A DNA stretch of 64,000 nt from Helicobacter ganmani (GCF_003364315.1 NZ_NXLS01000008.1:1-64000), one strand, 5' to 3'. Numbered from the stretch's first letter, positions 1 to 9,762 are shown. Notes: generated from the sequence alone by a model not told the origin. Numbers and translations: made by a program.

Positions 1-85
1 CTAAACCTAATTTATAAGCAAGATGATTCTTTATTCTTTCTTTAGCGGAATGGGGATTAAACATTGTGTTGGAAGTGCAATACAT
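1..85 (-). CDS. 5' end of a surface-glycan-type gene, cut by the window edge
   Basis: Only the first 28 codons lie in the window. They read MYCTSNTMFNPHSAKERIKN and then a short HLAYKLG stretch; an N-terminal KNHLxYKLG motif recalls proteins encoded in lipooligosaccharide and capsule loci of Campylobacter and Helicobacter, from memory only. The ATG at 85 is preceded by AAGGA at good spacing, and a second in-frame ATG lies at 64. A TATAAT box and a C/T homopolymer lie upstream, so expression may be phase variable. The function cannot be assigned from this fragment. Confidence 0.55.
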   Translation of the reverse strand, partial: MYCTSNTMFNPHSAKERIKNHLAYKLGL

Positions 86-113
86 TAGGGATTCCTTTGA
101 AATTTAATGTGGA

Positions 114-119
114 ATTATA
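114..119 (-). promoter_or_regulatory. -10 box (TATAAT) of the truncated leftward gene
   Basis: A perfect TATAAT reads leftward about 29 bases before the start codon at 85. At the usual 17-base spacing the -35 position would fall inside the adjacent poly-C tract, so no conventional -35 is visible and tract length would set what sits at -35. Confidence 0.5.
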
Positions 120-123
120 GCAG

Positions 124-144
124 AAAAAAAAAGGGGGGGGGGGG
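124..144 (-). repeat. Composite homopolymer C12-T9 (leftward) in a promoter region
   Basis: On the + strand this reads nine A followed by twelve G. It lies between the pseI stop and the TATAAT box of the next leftward gene. Slippage here would change promoter spacing or -35 context rather than a reading frame. G/C tracts of this length are known contingency loci in this bacterial group. Confidence 0.8.
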
Positions 145-169
145 TAAAATTATCCAGCACAAGCGATTC

Positions 170-1189
170 TTAAAGACCGCTAAAATCTGCAAACTCCAAT
201 GCCTTGCCCCGATACAAATCACGACTTGCGCGTTTGCCTATGACTTGTTTTAAATATTTTGGTGCGATTCCATATCCTGGGCGAATAGAACGCACAGACT
301 TTGCGGTAATTCTCTCGCCTTTTTTAATATTTTCTACCACATACAAGGAGCGCATAAACGCTCTGCCCTCTTTAGATTTTTGACTTAATTCATAAGTTGG
401 AATTCCAAGCAACTCCTCTACCTCTCGCACCGCCTTTGCCATTTGCGCAAACTCTTCAGGCTCAAGACTAAACGCGCTATCCACACCTCCAAGCTTGCGA
501 TTCAGCATAAAATGCTTTTCAATTACTTTTGCGCCAATCGTTGCAGCAGCAATCGGTGCGGTGATTCCTAAAGTATGGTCGGATAACCCGACTTCCACCC
601 CAAAATCCTTCTTCAAATGTGGAATCAGGCTCAAGTTCGCACTATGCAAAGGAGCGGGATAAGAGCTTGTGCATTGTAAAAGCGTAATATCTGTATTACC
701 CGTTTGTTTGCACGCATTAATAGCATCTTGAATCTCCTCTTTGTTTGCGATTCCTTTAGAGAGAATCATTGGCTTACCCAAACGCGCCATATAGGCAATC
801 AGTTCCAAATCTACAATTTCAAAAGATGCTACCTTGTAAATAGGATTCCCCAAACTTTCCAAAAAATCCACACCCTCTTTACTAAAAGGGCTAGAAAAGC
901 ATACAAGCCCGAGATTCTGTGCGTATTCAAATAGCTCCGCGTGCCACTCCCACGGAGTCATTGCCTCTTGATACAAATCATAAAATTTCTTTCCACCCCA
1001 CAATGTCCCCTTAATCCTAAAATCCTCTAAATCACAATCAATACTCATACAATCTGGCGTATAAGTCTGCAACTTAATTGCATCTGCACCAGAATCTTTC
1101 GCCGCTTTAATCGTCTTTAAAGCTAAATTTTTATCTTGATTGTGGTTTGCCGAAAGCTCCGCAACTAAAAAGATTTTATTATTTTGCAT
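170..1189 (-). CDS. pseI: Pseudaminic acid synthase PseI
   Basis: PseI (NeuB family) condenses phosphoenolpyruvate with 2,4-diacetamido-2,4,6-trideoxy-altropyranose to give pseudaminic acid, the sugar that glycosylates flagellin in Campylobacter and Helicobacter. Family features seen: FLVAELSANHNQDKNLA at the N-terminus, GADAIKLQTYTPD, CFSSPFSKEGVDFLESLGNP, GLSDHTLG and VIEKHFMLNR, followed by a C-terminal antifreeze-like (SAF) domain with RSLYVVENIKKGERI and RPGYGIAPK. The GxLW segment after DFRIK fits PseI better than NeuB. I chose the ATG at 1189 because GAGGG lies 7 bases upstream; a TTG at 1204 and an ATG at 1195 are in frame but badly spaced. A poly-C tract follows the stop, ahead of another surface gene. 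Confidence 0.9.
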   Translation of the reverse strand: MQNNKIFLVAELSANHNQDKNLALKTIKAAKDSGADAIKLQTYTPDCMSIDCDLEDFRIKGTLWGGKKFYDLYQEAMTPWEWHAELFEYAQNLGLVCFSSPFSKEGVDFLESLGNPIYKVASFEIVDLELIAYMARLGKPMILSKGIANKEEIQDAINACKQTGNTDITLLQCTSSYPAPLHSANLSLIPHLKKDFGVEVGLSDHTLGITAPIAAATIGAKVIEKHFMLNRKLGGVDSAFSLEPEEFAQMAKAVREVEELLGIPTYELSQKSKEGRAFMRSLYVVENIKKGERITAKSVRSIRPGYGIAPKYLKQVIGKRASRDLYRGKALEFADFSGL

Positions 1190-1266
1190 ATCCATAACCC
1201 TCAAAAATCAACAAATTTTGCTAAGATTATATCAGAAAAAATATTTTAAATTAAAGGTTTAATTGA

Positions 1267-1623
1267 ATGAAAAATATTAAAAGTTTTGGAGTCCTTGCTT
1301 TAGTTTTGACCCCTATATTTTTCTTACAGGGTTGTGATGAAAAAAATGCGAGAGAGCTTGAGGCAAAAGGAACGCAAACTTTTCAAAATGCACTACAAGA
1401 TTCAGGCTTGCAAGAAACACTGCAATCGCATAAAGAAAAAATCCAAGAGTTTTTAGATAGCAATCAAACACAACAATTTTTAGATAATCAAACACAAATC
1501 TTACAACAAGGCATCAACCAACTTGGCAAAGTGCTAGAATCTAACGAAACAAAAGCCATTCTGCAACAGCAAATGGAAAACTTAAATGAAATCTTGGGTG
1601 GCAAGAAAGAATCGGTCCAATGA
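1267..1623 (+). CDS. Small lipoprotein of unknown function
   Basis: This is a 118-residue protein with a lipoprotein signal: a short basic N-terminus, a hydrophobic stretch and a lipobox LQGC with the acceptor cysteine near residue 23. The mature part is Gln/Asn/Glu rich, predicted helical, and lacks a recognisable catalytic motif; segments such as LQQGINQLGKVLE suggest amphipathic helices or a coiled coil. It stands alone, divergent from pseI and followed by a tRNA. Membrane anchoring is a secure inference from the lipobox; the role is unknown. Confidence 0.7.
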   Translation: MKNIKSFGVLALVLTPIFFLQGCDEKNARELEAKGTQTFQNALQDSGLQETLQSHKEKIQEFLDSNQTQQFLDNQTQILQQGINQLGKVLESNETKAILQQQMENLNEILGGKKESVQ

Positions 1624-1777
1624 ACATTATTTGATTCAACAAACAATCGTTTAAATTTGTTTTTGCAGTTGTTGCTAGATCTTTTAAGGTTTTGAAAACG
1701 CAATACACACAAATAATGCAAAAATGTTGAGGATAAAAAACATTAAAAATTTTTGGAAAATTTAAGAAATGATAAAG

Positions 1778-1852
1778 TGGCTCCGGATGTAGGATTCGAA
1801 CCTACGACCAAGCGGTTAACAGCCGCCTACTCTACCGCTGAGCTAATCCGGA
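1778..1852 (-). tRNA. trnN: tRNA-Asn (GTT)
   Basis: Cloverleaf of 75 bases read leftward. The acceptor arms TCCGGAT and ATCCGGA pair, the T-arm has GGTTCGAATCC, the anticodon loop is CTGTTAA with anticodon GTT, and the 3' CCA is encoded. Confidence 0.95.
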
Positions 1853-2002
1853 ATAAAAGCTCATAAAAAATGAGGTAAAATTATATAGCAATTTTATTTT
1901 AATGTCAAGAAATTTGCAATATTCTTGCTAAATATCTTGCAACTTTAAACTTAAAAATACTACAATTTACTTTCAAAATATTCTAAAAATATTGAGGTTT
2001 TT

Positions 2003-2716
2003 ATGGGACGAGCATTTGAATATCGCAGGGCGAGCAAAGAAAAACGATGGGACAAAATGTCCAAACTTTTTCCCAAATTAGGAAAGGCGATTAGTATTGC
2101 TGTTAAGGAGGGTGGCAGCGGAGACCCTGATATGAATTCCAAGCTCCGCACTGCGATTCTAGCAGCAAAAGCGCAAAATATGCCAAAAGACAATATTGAA
2201 GCAGCTATTAAGCGAGCTTTAGGAAAAGACGGAATCCAAATCACAGAAGTCAATTACGAAATCAAAGCTCCGCACGGCGCATTATTCTTTGTAGAATGTG
2301 CAACAGACAATACCACACGCACTGTGGCAAATCTCAAAAGCTATGTCAATAAACTTGGCGGACAAATGCTAACAAATAATTCTTTGGAATTTATGTTCGC
2401 ACGCAAGGCACATTTTGAAATCAACAAATCAACTGCTGGGGATTTAGAAGAACTAGAACTCACATTAATTGACGCAGGTTTAGATTCTATGGAAATAGAA
2501 GAAGAAATTATCCATATTTATGGAGATTATACAAGTTTTGGCACACTTGCCAATGCACTAGAGGAACTCAAGCTTGAGGTCAAAAAAGCGGCATTAGAGC
2601 GAATCGCAACGAATCCTGTGGAGTTTAGCGAAGAGCAATTAATAGATATTGAGAAATTGCTAGATAGGATTGAAGAGGACGATGATGTTCAAGCGGTTTT
2701 TACCAACATTGCCTAA
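2003..2716 (+). CDS. yebC: YebC/PmpR (TACO1) family protein
   Basis: A 237-residue member of the YebC family, of normal length. The start [20 protein letters not shown] is the family signature, followed by [16 protein letters not shown] and [20 protein letters not shown] in the first domain. These proteins were first described as DNA-binding regulators; later work on relatives indicates a ribosome-associated role in relieving stalls at proline-rich stretches. Which applies here cannot be told from sequence. It is monocistronic between a tRNA gene and a thioredoxin gene. Confidence 0.92.
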   Translation: MGRAFEYRRASKEKRWDKMSKLFPKLGKAISIAVKEGGSGDPDMNSKLRTAILAAKAQNMPKDNIEAAIKRALGKDGIQITEVNYEIKAPHGALFFVECATDNTTRTVANLKSYVNKLGGQMLTNNSLEFMFARKAHFEINKSTAGDLEELELTLIDAGLDSMEIEEEIIHIYGDYTSFGTLANALEELKLEVKKAALERIATNPVEFSEEQLIDIEKLLDRIEEDDDVQAVFTNIA

Positions 2717-2852
2717 AAGATTCTAAAAATGCTTTTCAACCAACATTATAAAGAGAAATGTAACAAAATCACGGACACAATTAATATTTTGTATTTTTTA
2801 AGCAAAATTGATTCAAAATTCTTTTCATAAACTTTAACAATAAGGAATTTAA

Positions 2853-3173
2853 ATGTTGGAAAAATTAACAAAAGCTACTTTTGAAAATGCTGTCAAAGAG
2901 GGAGTTTGCCTTGTTGCAATTGGAGCTCCTTGGTGTCCAGATTGTCGTAAAATTGAGCCAATTATCGGAATGCTTATGCAAGAATATGGCGCACAAGTTA
3001 AGTTTTTTGCTATTATGGCAGATGAAGAAGAGGCACTTAAGGATTCTTTGAATGTGCGTAGAATCCCAACGCTTATTTTTTACAAAAATGGTGCAGAAGT
3101 AGGCGAAAGACTCGTTGAACCAAATTCTAAATCACTGATTGAAGAAGCAATTAAATCTGCCATAAATGCTTAA
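2853..3173 (+). CDS. Thioredoxin-like protein with a WCPDC active site
   Basis: A 106-residue single-domain thioredoxin fold without a signal peptide. The active site is APWCPDCRKIEP rather than the classical WCGPC; the cis-proline region RRIPTLIFYKNG is normal. A CPDC site is, from memory, typical of the second thioredoxin (Trx2/TrxC) of Helicobacter. Trx2 reduces disulfides in the cytoplasm and contributes to oxidative and nitrosative stress tolerance in H. pylori. It is preceded by TAAGGAAT and stands alone. Confidence 0.85.
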   Translation: MLEKLTKATFENAVKEGVCLVAIGAPWCPDCRKIEPIIGMLMQEYGAQVKFFAIMADEEEALKDSLNVRRIPTLIFYKNGAEVGERLVEPNSKSLIEEAIKSAINA

Positions 3174-3184
3174 CTTAACGCTAT

Positions 3185-3232
3185 TTTGCAAGGATACAAG
3201 GGGCGTAGGAATTTGCTTTTTGTCCTTGCAAA
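3185..3232. repeat. Inverted repeat downstream of the thioredoxin gene
   Basis: Ten-base perfect arms TTTGCAAGGA and TCCTTGCAAA are separated by about 28 bases. There is no clear run of T, so it is not a textbook terminator; the TCCTTGC core recalls the dispersed palindromic repeats found elsewhere in this window. The rest of the 280-base gap before the next gene is AT-rich with no gene seen. Confidence 0.45.
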
Positions 3233-3457
3233 TAAACCTCAACTTGCATAACAATCTATCTTCATATCATACTTTCAATTTTGCGCTAAAATCACAAAGT
3301 TTAAGATAAGATTCTTTTTTGATTGCTTTTAGATAAACTCTCACGATAACCTACAAAATATTTCTTATTCTAAAATCTCTTATTTACTTACAAATTAAGC
3401 ACTTTTTAGCTAAAATAAAAGATTCTTTCTTAAAGAAATAATTTTTTAAGGAATATT

Positions 3458-4903
3458 ATGCAAAATCCTCACACCAAAAGTGGCTTTATTAAAATTGCCG
3501 GACTTATTGCGCTCGTGGTTGTTATTCTGTTGGGAATGTTTATGTTAAGCTCTGATTCTTTTGAAAAAGAATCCCCCACAATTCACCTAAAAAGCACTTC
3601 TTGGAATCTCAAAGGCACATTTCCTATTGAAGTTAGCGATAATGCAGGAATCAAAAGCTATCAAGTCTCACTGATAGAAAACGGACAAAAGATTTCACTT
3701 GATGCACAAAAACTCACCAAACAAAATGAAATCTGTGCAGCCAAAAGTGCAAATATTGCTCCTTTGACACAAAATATCACTACGCAATCCCCAATTAAGA
3801 GTTTCTGTATCGGCATACAAAAGCCTCAAAATCTCAAGAATAATATCCAATCTTTCCTTCTTGAAGTAAGTGTAACCGATACAAGCAAATGGAACTTTTT
3901 TAGAGGCAATACAACCACCAAACAATTCCATATTCAAGTAGATACCAAAAAGCCGCAAATCGCTATTGTTGCAAATTCTTATAAAATTACACAAGGCGGA
4001 AGTGCTTTAATCATCTTTAAAGCAGAAGACGAAAATCTAAAAAATATAAAAATTAACAATGGTAATTTAGATTTTACTCCACAACCTTTTTATAAAGAGG
4101 GATTTTATATTTCCTTGCTTGCGTGGTCTAAACTCCACGAGGATTTTAATGCTAAAATTATCGCCGAAGATAGTGCAGGCAATGTCAGCGTTGCACCCAT
4201 TAACTATTTCAAACAAAAAAAACAATATCGCGATTCCACGATTCCGCTAACAGAGAATTTTATTGATGGTAAAATTTCTAGCCTTGTGCAAGAAATTGGA
4301 GAAAGAAATTTAGAGGATTTTGCAGACAAGATTGCAATCTTTCGCTACATTAATGAAGAAGTGCGCGAAAATACTTTCCAGCGCGTTTTAAATGCCTCTT
4401 CTTTTGTGGATACAGAATCTCTAGTAGAAAATTTTTCCATTCAAGCCTTTGCACCCTTAAAAAATGGCGCAGTTATGGCTAGTTTTGGCGACCACCGCAC
4501 CTTTACTTATCAAGGAGAAAATGTTAGCGAATCCAATCATATGGGATTAGACCTTGCAAGCATCAAACAAGCACCTGTAATTTTAAATAATGCTGGCATT
4601 GTTACACTCAACGAATTTGTAGGGATTGACGGCAATGCACTTGTTATTTATCACGGACTTGGACTTTCCACCTTATATGCGCATTTAACAAGCACAAATG
4701 TTCAAATTGGGGATTCTTTGGAAAAAGACACGATTATTGCAAATACGGGCAACACGGGACTAGCATTGGGCGACCATTTGCACTTTAGCGTGCTAGTGCA
4801 AGGCTATGAAGTATGGAATGCAGAATGGATGGATTCCTCTTGGATAAAGACGAATATTACAAATGTGATTGCACAAGCCAAAGATATTATCAACAAACTT
4901 TAA
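3458..4903 (+). CDS. Membrane-anchored M23 (LytM) peptidoglycan endopeptidase
   Basis: A 481-residue protein with one N-terminal membrane segment (about residues 9-31) that places the rest in the periplasm. The C-terminal third is an M23 metallopeptidase: HMGLDLAS supplies HxxxD, and YAHL and DHLHFSVLVQG supply the remaining zinc and catalytic histidines, so the site looks intact. M23 enzymes cleave peptide cross-links in peptidoglycan; relatives (Csd1-3) shape the helical cell in H. pylori. The large middle part looks like beta-rich Ig-like domains. It is followed by minC and lpxC, the arrangement also seen around HP1054-HP1052 in H. pylori. Confidence 0.87.
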   Translation: MQNPHTKSGFIKIAGLIALVVVILLGMFMLSSDSFEKESPTIHLKSTSWNLKGTFPIEVSDNAGIKSYQVSLIENGQKISLDAQKLTKQNEICAAKSANIAPLTQNITTQSPIKSFCIGIQKPQNLKNNIQSFLLEVSVTDTSKWNFFRGNTTTKQFHIQVDTKKPQIAIVANSYKITQGGSALIIFKAEDENLKNIKINNGNLDFTPQPFYKEGFYISLLAWSKLHEDFNAKIIAEDSAGNVSVAPINYFKQKKQYRDSTIPLTENFIDGKISSLVQEIGERNLEDFADKIAIFRYINEEVRENTFQRVLNASSFVDTESLVENFSIQAFAPLKNGAVMASFGDHRTFTYQGENVSESNHMGLDLASIKQAPVILNNAGIVTLNEFVGIDGNALVIYHGLGLSTLYAHLTSTNVQIGDSLEKDTIIANTGNTGLALGDHLHFSVLVQGYEVWNAEWMDSSWIKTNITNVIAQAKDIINKL

Positions 4904-4912
4904 AGGTAGATT

Positions 4913-5551
4913 ATGGTTAAGGCAAGGCAGAAAAACTTTCGCGCTTTTATTTTCACACAAGGAGAGGAGCAAGAAACGATTGCCTATATTGAAAAAAACT
5001 TTATCTTACTCAAAGACTTTTTAATGATTTTTACCTATCCTATCAAAACAATAGATTCTACTGCACTTTACGATTATCTCATCTCTAAAAATCTCAATTT
5101 CATAGAATCTTTAAATACAAAAAAGGGTGAAACTTGCGGACAAATTCAGCTAAGCTTAGAAAATACAATCCATTCTATGATTCCACCCAATACCGCAAAA
5201 AACATAGAATCTGGTGTAAAATCTCAAGAAACAGAAGTCAAAAATGCACCGAAACCTACACTCGTTTTTCATCGCACTATTCGTAGCGGTGAAGAAATCA
5301 TCACGCAAGGAGATTTAACGATTTTTGGGCGCATTAATAGTGGCGCGCATATCCAAAGCGAGGGAAATGTGCAGATTTTTGGAAAAATTAGCGGAAATAT
5401 ATTTTGCAACGGAGATTATATGATATTAGGCAAGGTAGGAGAGGGAAATGTTCTTTTTCACGGAGAAATTTTAGATAAGGAATTATTACAATACAATCAA
5501 AATAAAATTTACAAGAAACAAGATGAAATTATGATAGAGGAACTACGATGA
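4913..5551 (+). CDS. minC: Septum site-determining protein MinC
   Basis: The 212-residue protein has the MinC C-terminal right-handed beta-helix: [20 protein letters not shown] then [20 protein letters not shown] with repeated G-x-I turns. The N-terminal half is divergent, as usual in this group. MinC with MinD blocks FtsZ ring formation away from midcell. The gene begins 9 bases after the M23 peptidase and its stop overlaps the lpxC start by 4 bases (ATGA), so the three are very probably co-transcribed and minC-lpxC translationally coupled. Confidence 0.9.
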   Translation: MVKARQKNFRAFIFTQGEEQETIAYIEKNFILLKDFLMIFTYPIKTIDSTALYDYLISKNLNFIESLNTKKGETCGQIQLSLENTIHSMIPPNTAKNIESGVKSQETEVKNAPKPTLVFHRTIRSGEEIITQGDLTIFGRINSGAHIQSEGNVQIFGKISGNIFCNGDYMILGKVGEGNVLFHGEILDKELLQYNQNKIYKKQDEIMIEELR

Positions 5552-6435
5552 AACAACAAACAATTGCAAAAAAAGTAGAATTAGTTGGAATCGGGCTGCA
5601 CAAGGGAGTGCCTGTCAAAATGACTCTAGAACCCTTAGATGAAAACTGCGGGATTCATTTCTATCGTAGCGATGTGGGAGTAAGCATTCCATTAAATCCA
5701 GAAAATGTAGTAGATACGACAATGGCAACTGTGATTGCAAAAGAGCAATACAAAATCTCCACGATTGAACATTTACTCTCCGCAATTCACGCGTATGGGA
5801 TTGATAACCTAAAAATCACATTGGACAATGAGGAAGTGCCGATTATGGACGGAAGCAGTATTGGATATTGTATGCTTTTAGAGGAAGCGGGAATCCTCAA
5901 ACAATCCTCACCTAAAAAAATCTTGAAAATCAAAACCCCTATTGAAGTCAAAGAGGGGGATAAATTTGTGCGTTTTGAGCCAAATGACGCGTGTATTTTT
6001 GACTTTTCTATTCATTTTCCTCACCCTGCCATTGGCACACAATCCTACAAATTTAAATTTTCCACCAAAAATTACAAAGAAGAAATTGCGCGCGCTAGGA
6101 CTTTTGGGTTTTTAAGCGAAGTACAATATTTACGCTCTATCGGGCTTGCACTAGGCGGTTCTTTGGATAATGCCATTGTGCTAGATGATACTACGATTCT
6201 AAACAAAGAGGGTTTGCGCTACAAAGAAGAATTTGTCCGACATAAAATCCTTGATGCCATTGGAGATATGTCTTTGCTTGGGATTCCATTGCTCGGCGCG
6301 TATGTCTCCTATGCAGGTAGTCATAAACTCAACCATTTGCTGACTAAAAAACTTTTTGAAAACAGCAATGCTTTTGAGATTTTAGAAAGTGAAGAATCCC
6401 AAAAGATTTATGAATACGCTTTACAAAATGCATAA
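5548..6435 (+). CDS. lpxC: UDP-3-O-acyl-N-acetylglucosamine deacetylase LpxC
   Basis: LpxC catalyses the committed zinc-dependent step of lipid A synthesis, removing the acetyl group from UDP-3-O-acyl-GlcNAc in the cytoplasm. Seen: [18 protein letters not shown] with the first zinc histidine, [31 protein letters not shown], and [15 protein letters not shown] containing the remaining zinc ligands; [11 protein letters not shown] near the C-terminus has the catalytic histidine. At 295 residues it is of normal length and looks intact. Confidence 0.97.
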   Translation: MKQQTIAKKVELVGIGLHKGVPVKMTLEPLDENCGIHFYRSDVGVSIPLNPENVVDTTMATVIAKEQYKISTIEHLLSAIHAYGIDNLKITLDNEEVPIMDGSSIGYCMLLEEAGILKQSSPKKILKIKTPIEVKEGDKFVRFEPNDACIFDFSIHFPHPAIGTQSYKFKFSTKNYKEEIARARTFGFLSEVQYLRSIGLALGGSLDNAIVLDDTTILNKEGLRYKEEFVRHKILDAIGDMSLLGIPLLGAYVSYAGSHKLNHLLTKKLFENSNAFEILESEESQKIYEYALQNA

Positions 6436-6958
6436 AATCTTGATTTTACCCAATCTTGCGGGAGAACCAACACTTGTAGGTATTTATTCTTGTATCCAAA
6501 AAATATGGAAACTGACACAATCCCACCTCATCACTCAACCTTTAAGTGAGGGTTTAGTGCCATTGTTTATGGATTTACGCGCACAAGGAATCACATTTGA
6601 GAGTTTGTATTTCGTGCGCGGTCCGGGAAGCTTTATGGCTTTGAAACTCATTTATCTGTTTGCAAAAACTTTAGAAATCACACAAAATGTGAAACTCTAC
6701 GCTACACACGCCTTTCACTTTAATGAAAATTTCCCTATCAAAGCCTATGGAAATTGCTATTTTATTCAAGCAGATTCTACAAATCAAAGCAACACACACG
6801 AATCCAAAACTCTAGACAAAGAGGCAAAAGAGCTGAACATTCACTTGCAATCCTTTCATACACCACCCCAAAGGAAGCCCTTTGTTTTGCCTGATATTTT
6901 GGACTTAACCCTTTTTAACACACAGCTCAAACCTCTTTATTTGCTCCCTCCCATTTAA
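6428..6958 (+). CDS. tsaB: TsaB-like protein (tRNA threonylcarbamoyladenosine pathway)
   Basis: About 176 residues with the TsaB-type N-terminal actin-like fold start ([12 protein letters not shown]) and the motif [12 protein letters not shown], equivalent to GPGSFTGLR of TsaB. TsaB is the non-catalytic partner of TsaD in making t6A on ANN-decoding tRNAs. The rest is weakly conserved and shorter than E. coli TsaB, so the call is moderate. The ATG at 6428 overlaps the lpxC stop by 8 bases, suggesting coupling; an upstream in-frame ATG at 6407 is possible but would overlap lpxC more. Confidence 0.65.
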   Translation: MHKILILPNLAGEPTLVGIYSCIQKIWKLTQSHLITQPLSEGLVPLFMDLRAQGITFESLYFVRGPGSFMALKLIYLFAKTLEITQNVKLYATHAFHFNENFPIKAYGNCYFIQADSTNQSNTHESKTLDKEAKELNIHLQSFHTPPQRKPFVLPDILDLTLFNTQLKPLYLLPPI

Positions 6959-6966
6959 GGATTCTA

Positions 6967-7911
6967 ATGTCTGTTTCACAAAATAATATTCCCAATAATT
7001 GCGCAGTAGATTTTACAACAAAGCCAAAAATCAGTATCCAACGTCAAGCCACCATTGTTTCAAGCTTAACGGCTTGCATTCTCATTAGTGTAAAATTTAT
7101 TATCGGGATTCTTAGTGGCTCGGTGGCGATATTAGCAAGCGCAATTGATTCTTTGCTAGATTTATCTGCCTCACTTTTTAACCTCTACGCACTAACCAAA
7201 GCCGAAAAACCTGCGAATTTTGAGTTTAATTATGGTATGGGCAAAATAGAATCACTTGCTGCTGTAATTGAAGGAAGCGTAATTTTAGTCTCTGGAATCT
7301 TTATTCTCTACCAATCCTTTAAAAAGCTTTTCTTTGGTGGAGAGTTAGTTTATTTGGATTATTCGCTTTATGTAATGCTTTTTTCTCTGATTCTAACCAC
7401 AATGCTTGTAATTTATCTTAACTATATCGCAAAAAAGAGTAATAATCTTGTCATCAAAGCAGACGCATTGCACTACAAAACCGATATTTTAAGCAATGGC
7501 GCAGTGCTAATTGCCCTTGTCCTTGTGCATTGGACACATCTTCATATTATTGATGCGATTTTTGGAATAGGGATTGGAATCTATGTCGCCTATTCTGCCT
7601 TTGGAATCTTAAAAGAGGGCGTGCTTATCCTACTTGACAAAGCCCTAGAGGAACAAAAGATTGAATCTATCAAACAAATCATAGCCTCTGCTCCGCAAGT
7701 GCAAAGCTACCACGATTTGAAAACACGCCAAAGCGGTGAAACAAACTTTGTAGAAGTTCATCTTGTCTTTGACCCCAATATTTCTTTACTAGACGCGCAC
7801 AAAGTTGCAGATTCTATTGAATGTGCTATCCAAAACTTAGAAGGAAAATGGGAAATCATCACCCATCTTGACCCTTACGATGATGAAGGAGCTGTATGCA
7901 ATATTTACTAG
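6967..7911 (+). CDS. CDF family cation efflux transporter (FieF-like)
   Basis: A 314-residue cation diffusion facilitator with six predicted membrane helices followed by a cytoplasmic ferredoxin-like domain. The metal site is intact: AIDSLLDLSAS gives D-x3-D in helix II, and ADALHYKTDILSNG gives H-x3-D in helix V. The C-terminal domain (KTRQSGETNFVEVHLVFDP) is typical. Such transporters export divalent metals (Zn, Fe, Cd) by proton antiport. It starts 8 bases after the TsaB-like gene and its end overlaps the AAA+ gene by 16 bases. Confidence 0.9.
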   Translation: MSVSQNNIPNNCAVDFTTKPKISIQRQATIVSSLTACILISVKFIIGILSGSVAILASAIDSLLDLSASLFNLYALTKAEKPANFEFNYGMGKIESLAAVIEGSVILVSGIFILYQSFKKLFFGGELVYLDYSLYVMLFSLILTTMLVIYLNYIAKKSNNLVIKADALHYKTDILSNGAVLIALVLVHWTHLHIIDAIFGIGIGIYVAYSAFGILKEGVLILLDKALEEQKIESIKQIIASAPQVQSYHDLKTRQSGETNFVEVHLVFDPNISLLDAHKVADSIECAIQNLEGKWEIITHLDPYDDEGAVCNIY

Positions 7912-9626
7912 ATTTTTTGCAAACTAATCCCATTAACAAAACAAAAATTTATCCTTTTTTGAAATGCAATTATGAGGAAGCACTTATTTTGCGTCATTTA
8001 TGCACCGAAATCCTAAAAGGCAACGATGAGAATGTTTGCTTGGATATTATCAACACTCTTTTTATTCCGCAAGATGAAGTTGCGATTCTTAAGCACTTAC
8101 CTTACTTCAAAAACCTCTTAGAATTAGGCTGGATTAATCAGCAAAGTTTTCTAAAAAATCTTAGCCAAGAAGTTATTTTACTAGAATTGTTAAATACTTC
8201 TTTTAGTCTTAGCTCTAGCTTTTTAAAGCTTCTTGAAGAGGGGGGCATTAATCCTAAACTCCCAAAAGTTGCTCCTTATAATAACCATTTAGAATATCTT
8301 AAAGACCAATTTCTATCCATTGAGCTATTGCACAGCTTAAGTCCGCACAAAAAAGACCATTACACCTCCCCTCTTTTAAATAAAGGTATGCAAAAATTCA
8401 AGCTCCTACAACAAAGAATTGACGAGCGTTTAGAATTGACAAAAGAAAAATTAAGTTTGGAAATTTTGTTTAAAGAATATAGCCTCAATGCACAAGAAAA
8501 AATCATTTTCATTGCTCTTTTACGTGAAGAATATTTGGGCAAAGAAAGTGAGGGGAGAGAGCTAAACACCCTTATTAATCTCATCAGTATGAACGACTAC
8601 GAAAGAATGAAGAATCGCACATTTTTGGACGATAGAAGTCGTTTGGTAGAAAAAGGATTGGTAGATTATGATGAAATTTTAAGCCCTTTTGGAGGGATTA
8701 ACCGCACCTTTTTTATCCCCGATGCGATTCTAAAACGAATTACGCACCCACAAAATTACGACAAAAAGGAGCGCATTAGCCTAAAATCACTCGTCTTGGA
8801 GCAAGAAATCTTTGAATTTTTACACCCAAAAATTCCATTAAGCGAAGTAGTCTTAAGCCCAAGCACGCAATCTACCCTTGAAACCCTGCTCAAACAAATG
8901 GATTCCAAAGTTTTGCAATATCTCAAAGATTGGGGAATCAAAGACAAAAAGCGCGGAATTGACGCAAAGATTATCTTTTATGGTGCAGCAGGCACAGGCA
9001 AAACACTGACCGCTTTAGCCCTCGCCAAATCTCTTAAAAAACCTATTTTGAGCTTTGATTGTTCTAAGATTCTTTCTATGTATGTAGGTGAGAGTGAAAA
9101 AAATGTGCGCAAAATCTTTGAATCCTATAAAGAACTTTGTTCCAAAAGCAAACAAACACCTATTTTGTTATTAGATGAAGCAGACCAATTCCTAAGCACA
9201 CGCACGACCAATGGAAGCGGGGCAGACAAAATGCACAATCAAATGCAAAATATTTTCCTAGAACAGATTGAACGATTTGACGGAATCTTAATTGCGACAA
9301 CCAATCTGCTAGAAACGCTTGATACTGCCTTTTCAAGACGTTTTAATTATAAGATTGAATTTAAAAAACCAAATTTTGAGGAACGTATCAGACTTTGGGA
9401 AAAACTACTACCAAAAAATGCTCCCTTTGAAGAGAATTTTAATCTTAAAAAGTTAGCTGAATTTAATCTAAGTGGCGGACAAATTGCGTTGATTGTCAAA
9501 AACACCGCTTACAATATCGCAAGCCTCTCTAAACCACAATTTAGCACACAAAGCTTTTTAGATGAAATCAAGAGAGAACTAAACTCCAATTTTGATGGAG
9601 GACGCGAAATGGGATTCCACACTTAA
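7896..9626 (+). CDS. AAA+ ATPase, CDC48-like single-ring type
   Basis: The 576-residue protein has a long helical N-terminal region with no clear domain and a C-terminal AAA+ module: Walker A GAAGTGKT, pore-loop-like region MYVGESEKNVRKIF, Walker B ILLLDEADQF, sensor 1 IATTN and an arginine-finger region FSRRFN. Campylobacter has an equivalent stand-alone AAA protein annotated as CDC48-like (Cj0377, from memory). It probably remodels or unfolds a protein substrate, which is unknown. It overlaps the CDF gene, so it belongs to the lpxC-side operon. Confidence 0.8.
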   Translation: MQYLLDFLQTNPINKTKIYPFLKCNYEEALILRHLCTEILKGNDENVCLDIINTLFIPQDEVAILKHLPYFKNLLELGWINQQSFLKNLSQEVILLELLNTSFSLSSSFLKLLEEGGINPKLPKVAPYNNHLEYLKDQFLSIELLHSLSPHKKDHYTSPLLNKGMQKFKLLQQRIDERLELTKEKLSLEILFKEYSLNAQEKIIFIALLREEYLGKESEGRELNTLINLISMNDYERMKNRTFLDDRSRLVEKGLVDYDEILSPFGGINRTFFIPDAILKRITHPQNYDKKERISLKSLVLEQEIFEFLHPKIPLSEVVLSPSTQSTLETLLKQMDSKVLQYLKDWGIKDKKRGIDAKIIFYGAAGTGKTLTALALAKSLKKPILSFDCSKILSMYVGESEKNVRKIFESYKELCSKSKQTPILLLDEADQFLSTRTTNGSGADKMHNQMQNIFLEQIERFDGILIATTNLLETLDTAFSRRFNYKIEFKKPNFEERIRLWEKLLPKNAPFEENFNLKKLAEFNLSGGQIALIVKNTAYNIASLSKPQFSTQSFLDEIKRELNSNFDGGREMGFHT

Positions 9627-9762
9627 TTCTTGCTATTGCAAATTAATAAAAATCCGTTTCAATAAGCAAATCAAAGAAAAATCTCTTGATTAATTTTTCA
9701 AAAAGTCTTTATTTTAATATTTGATTCTGCTAAGATATATCCAAAGATTAAAAGGGGATTTG

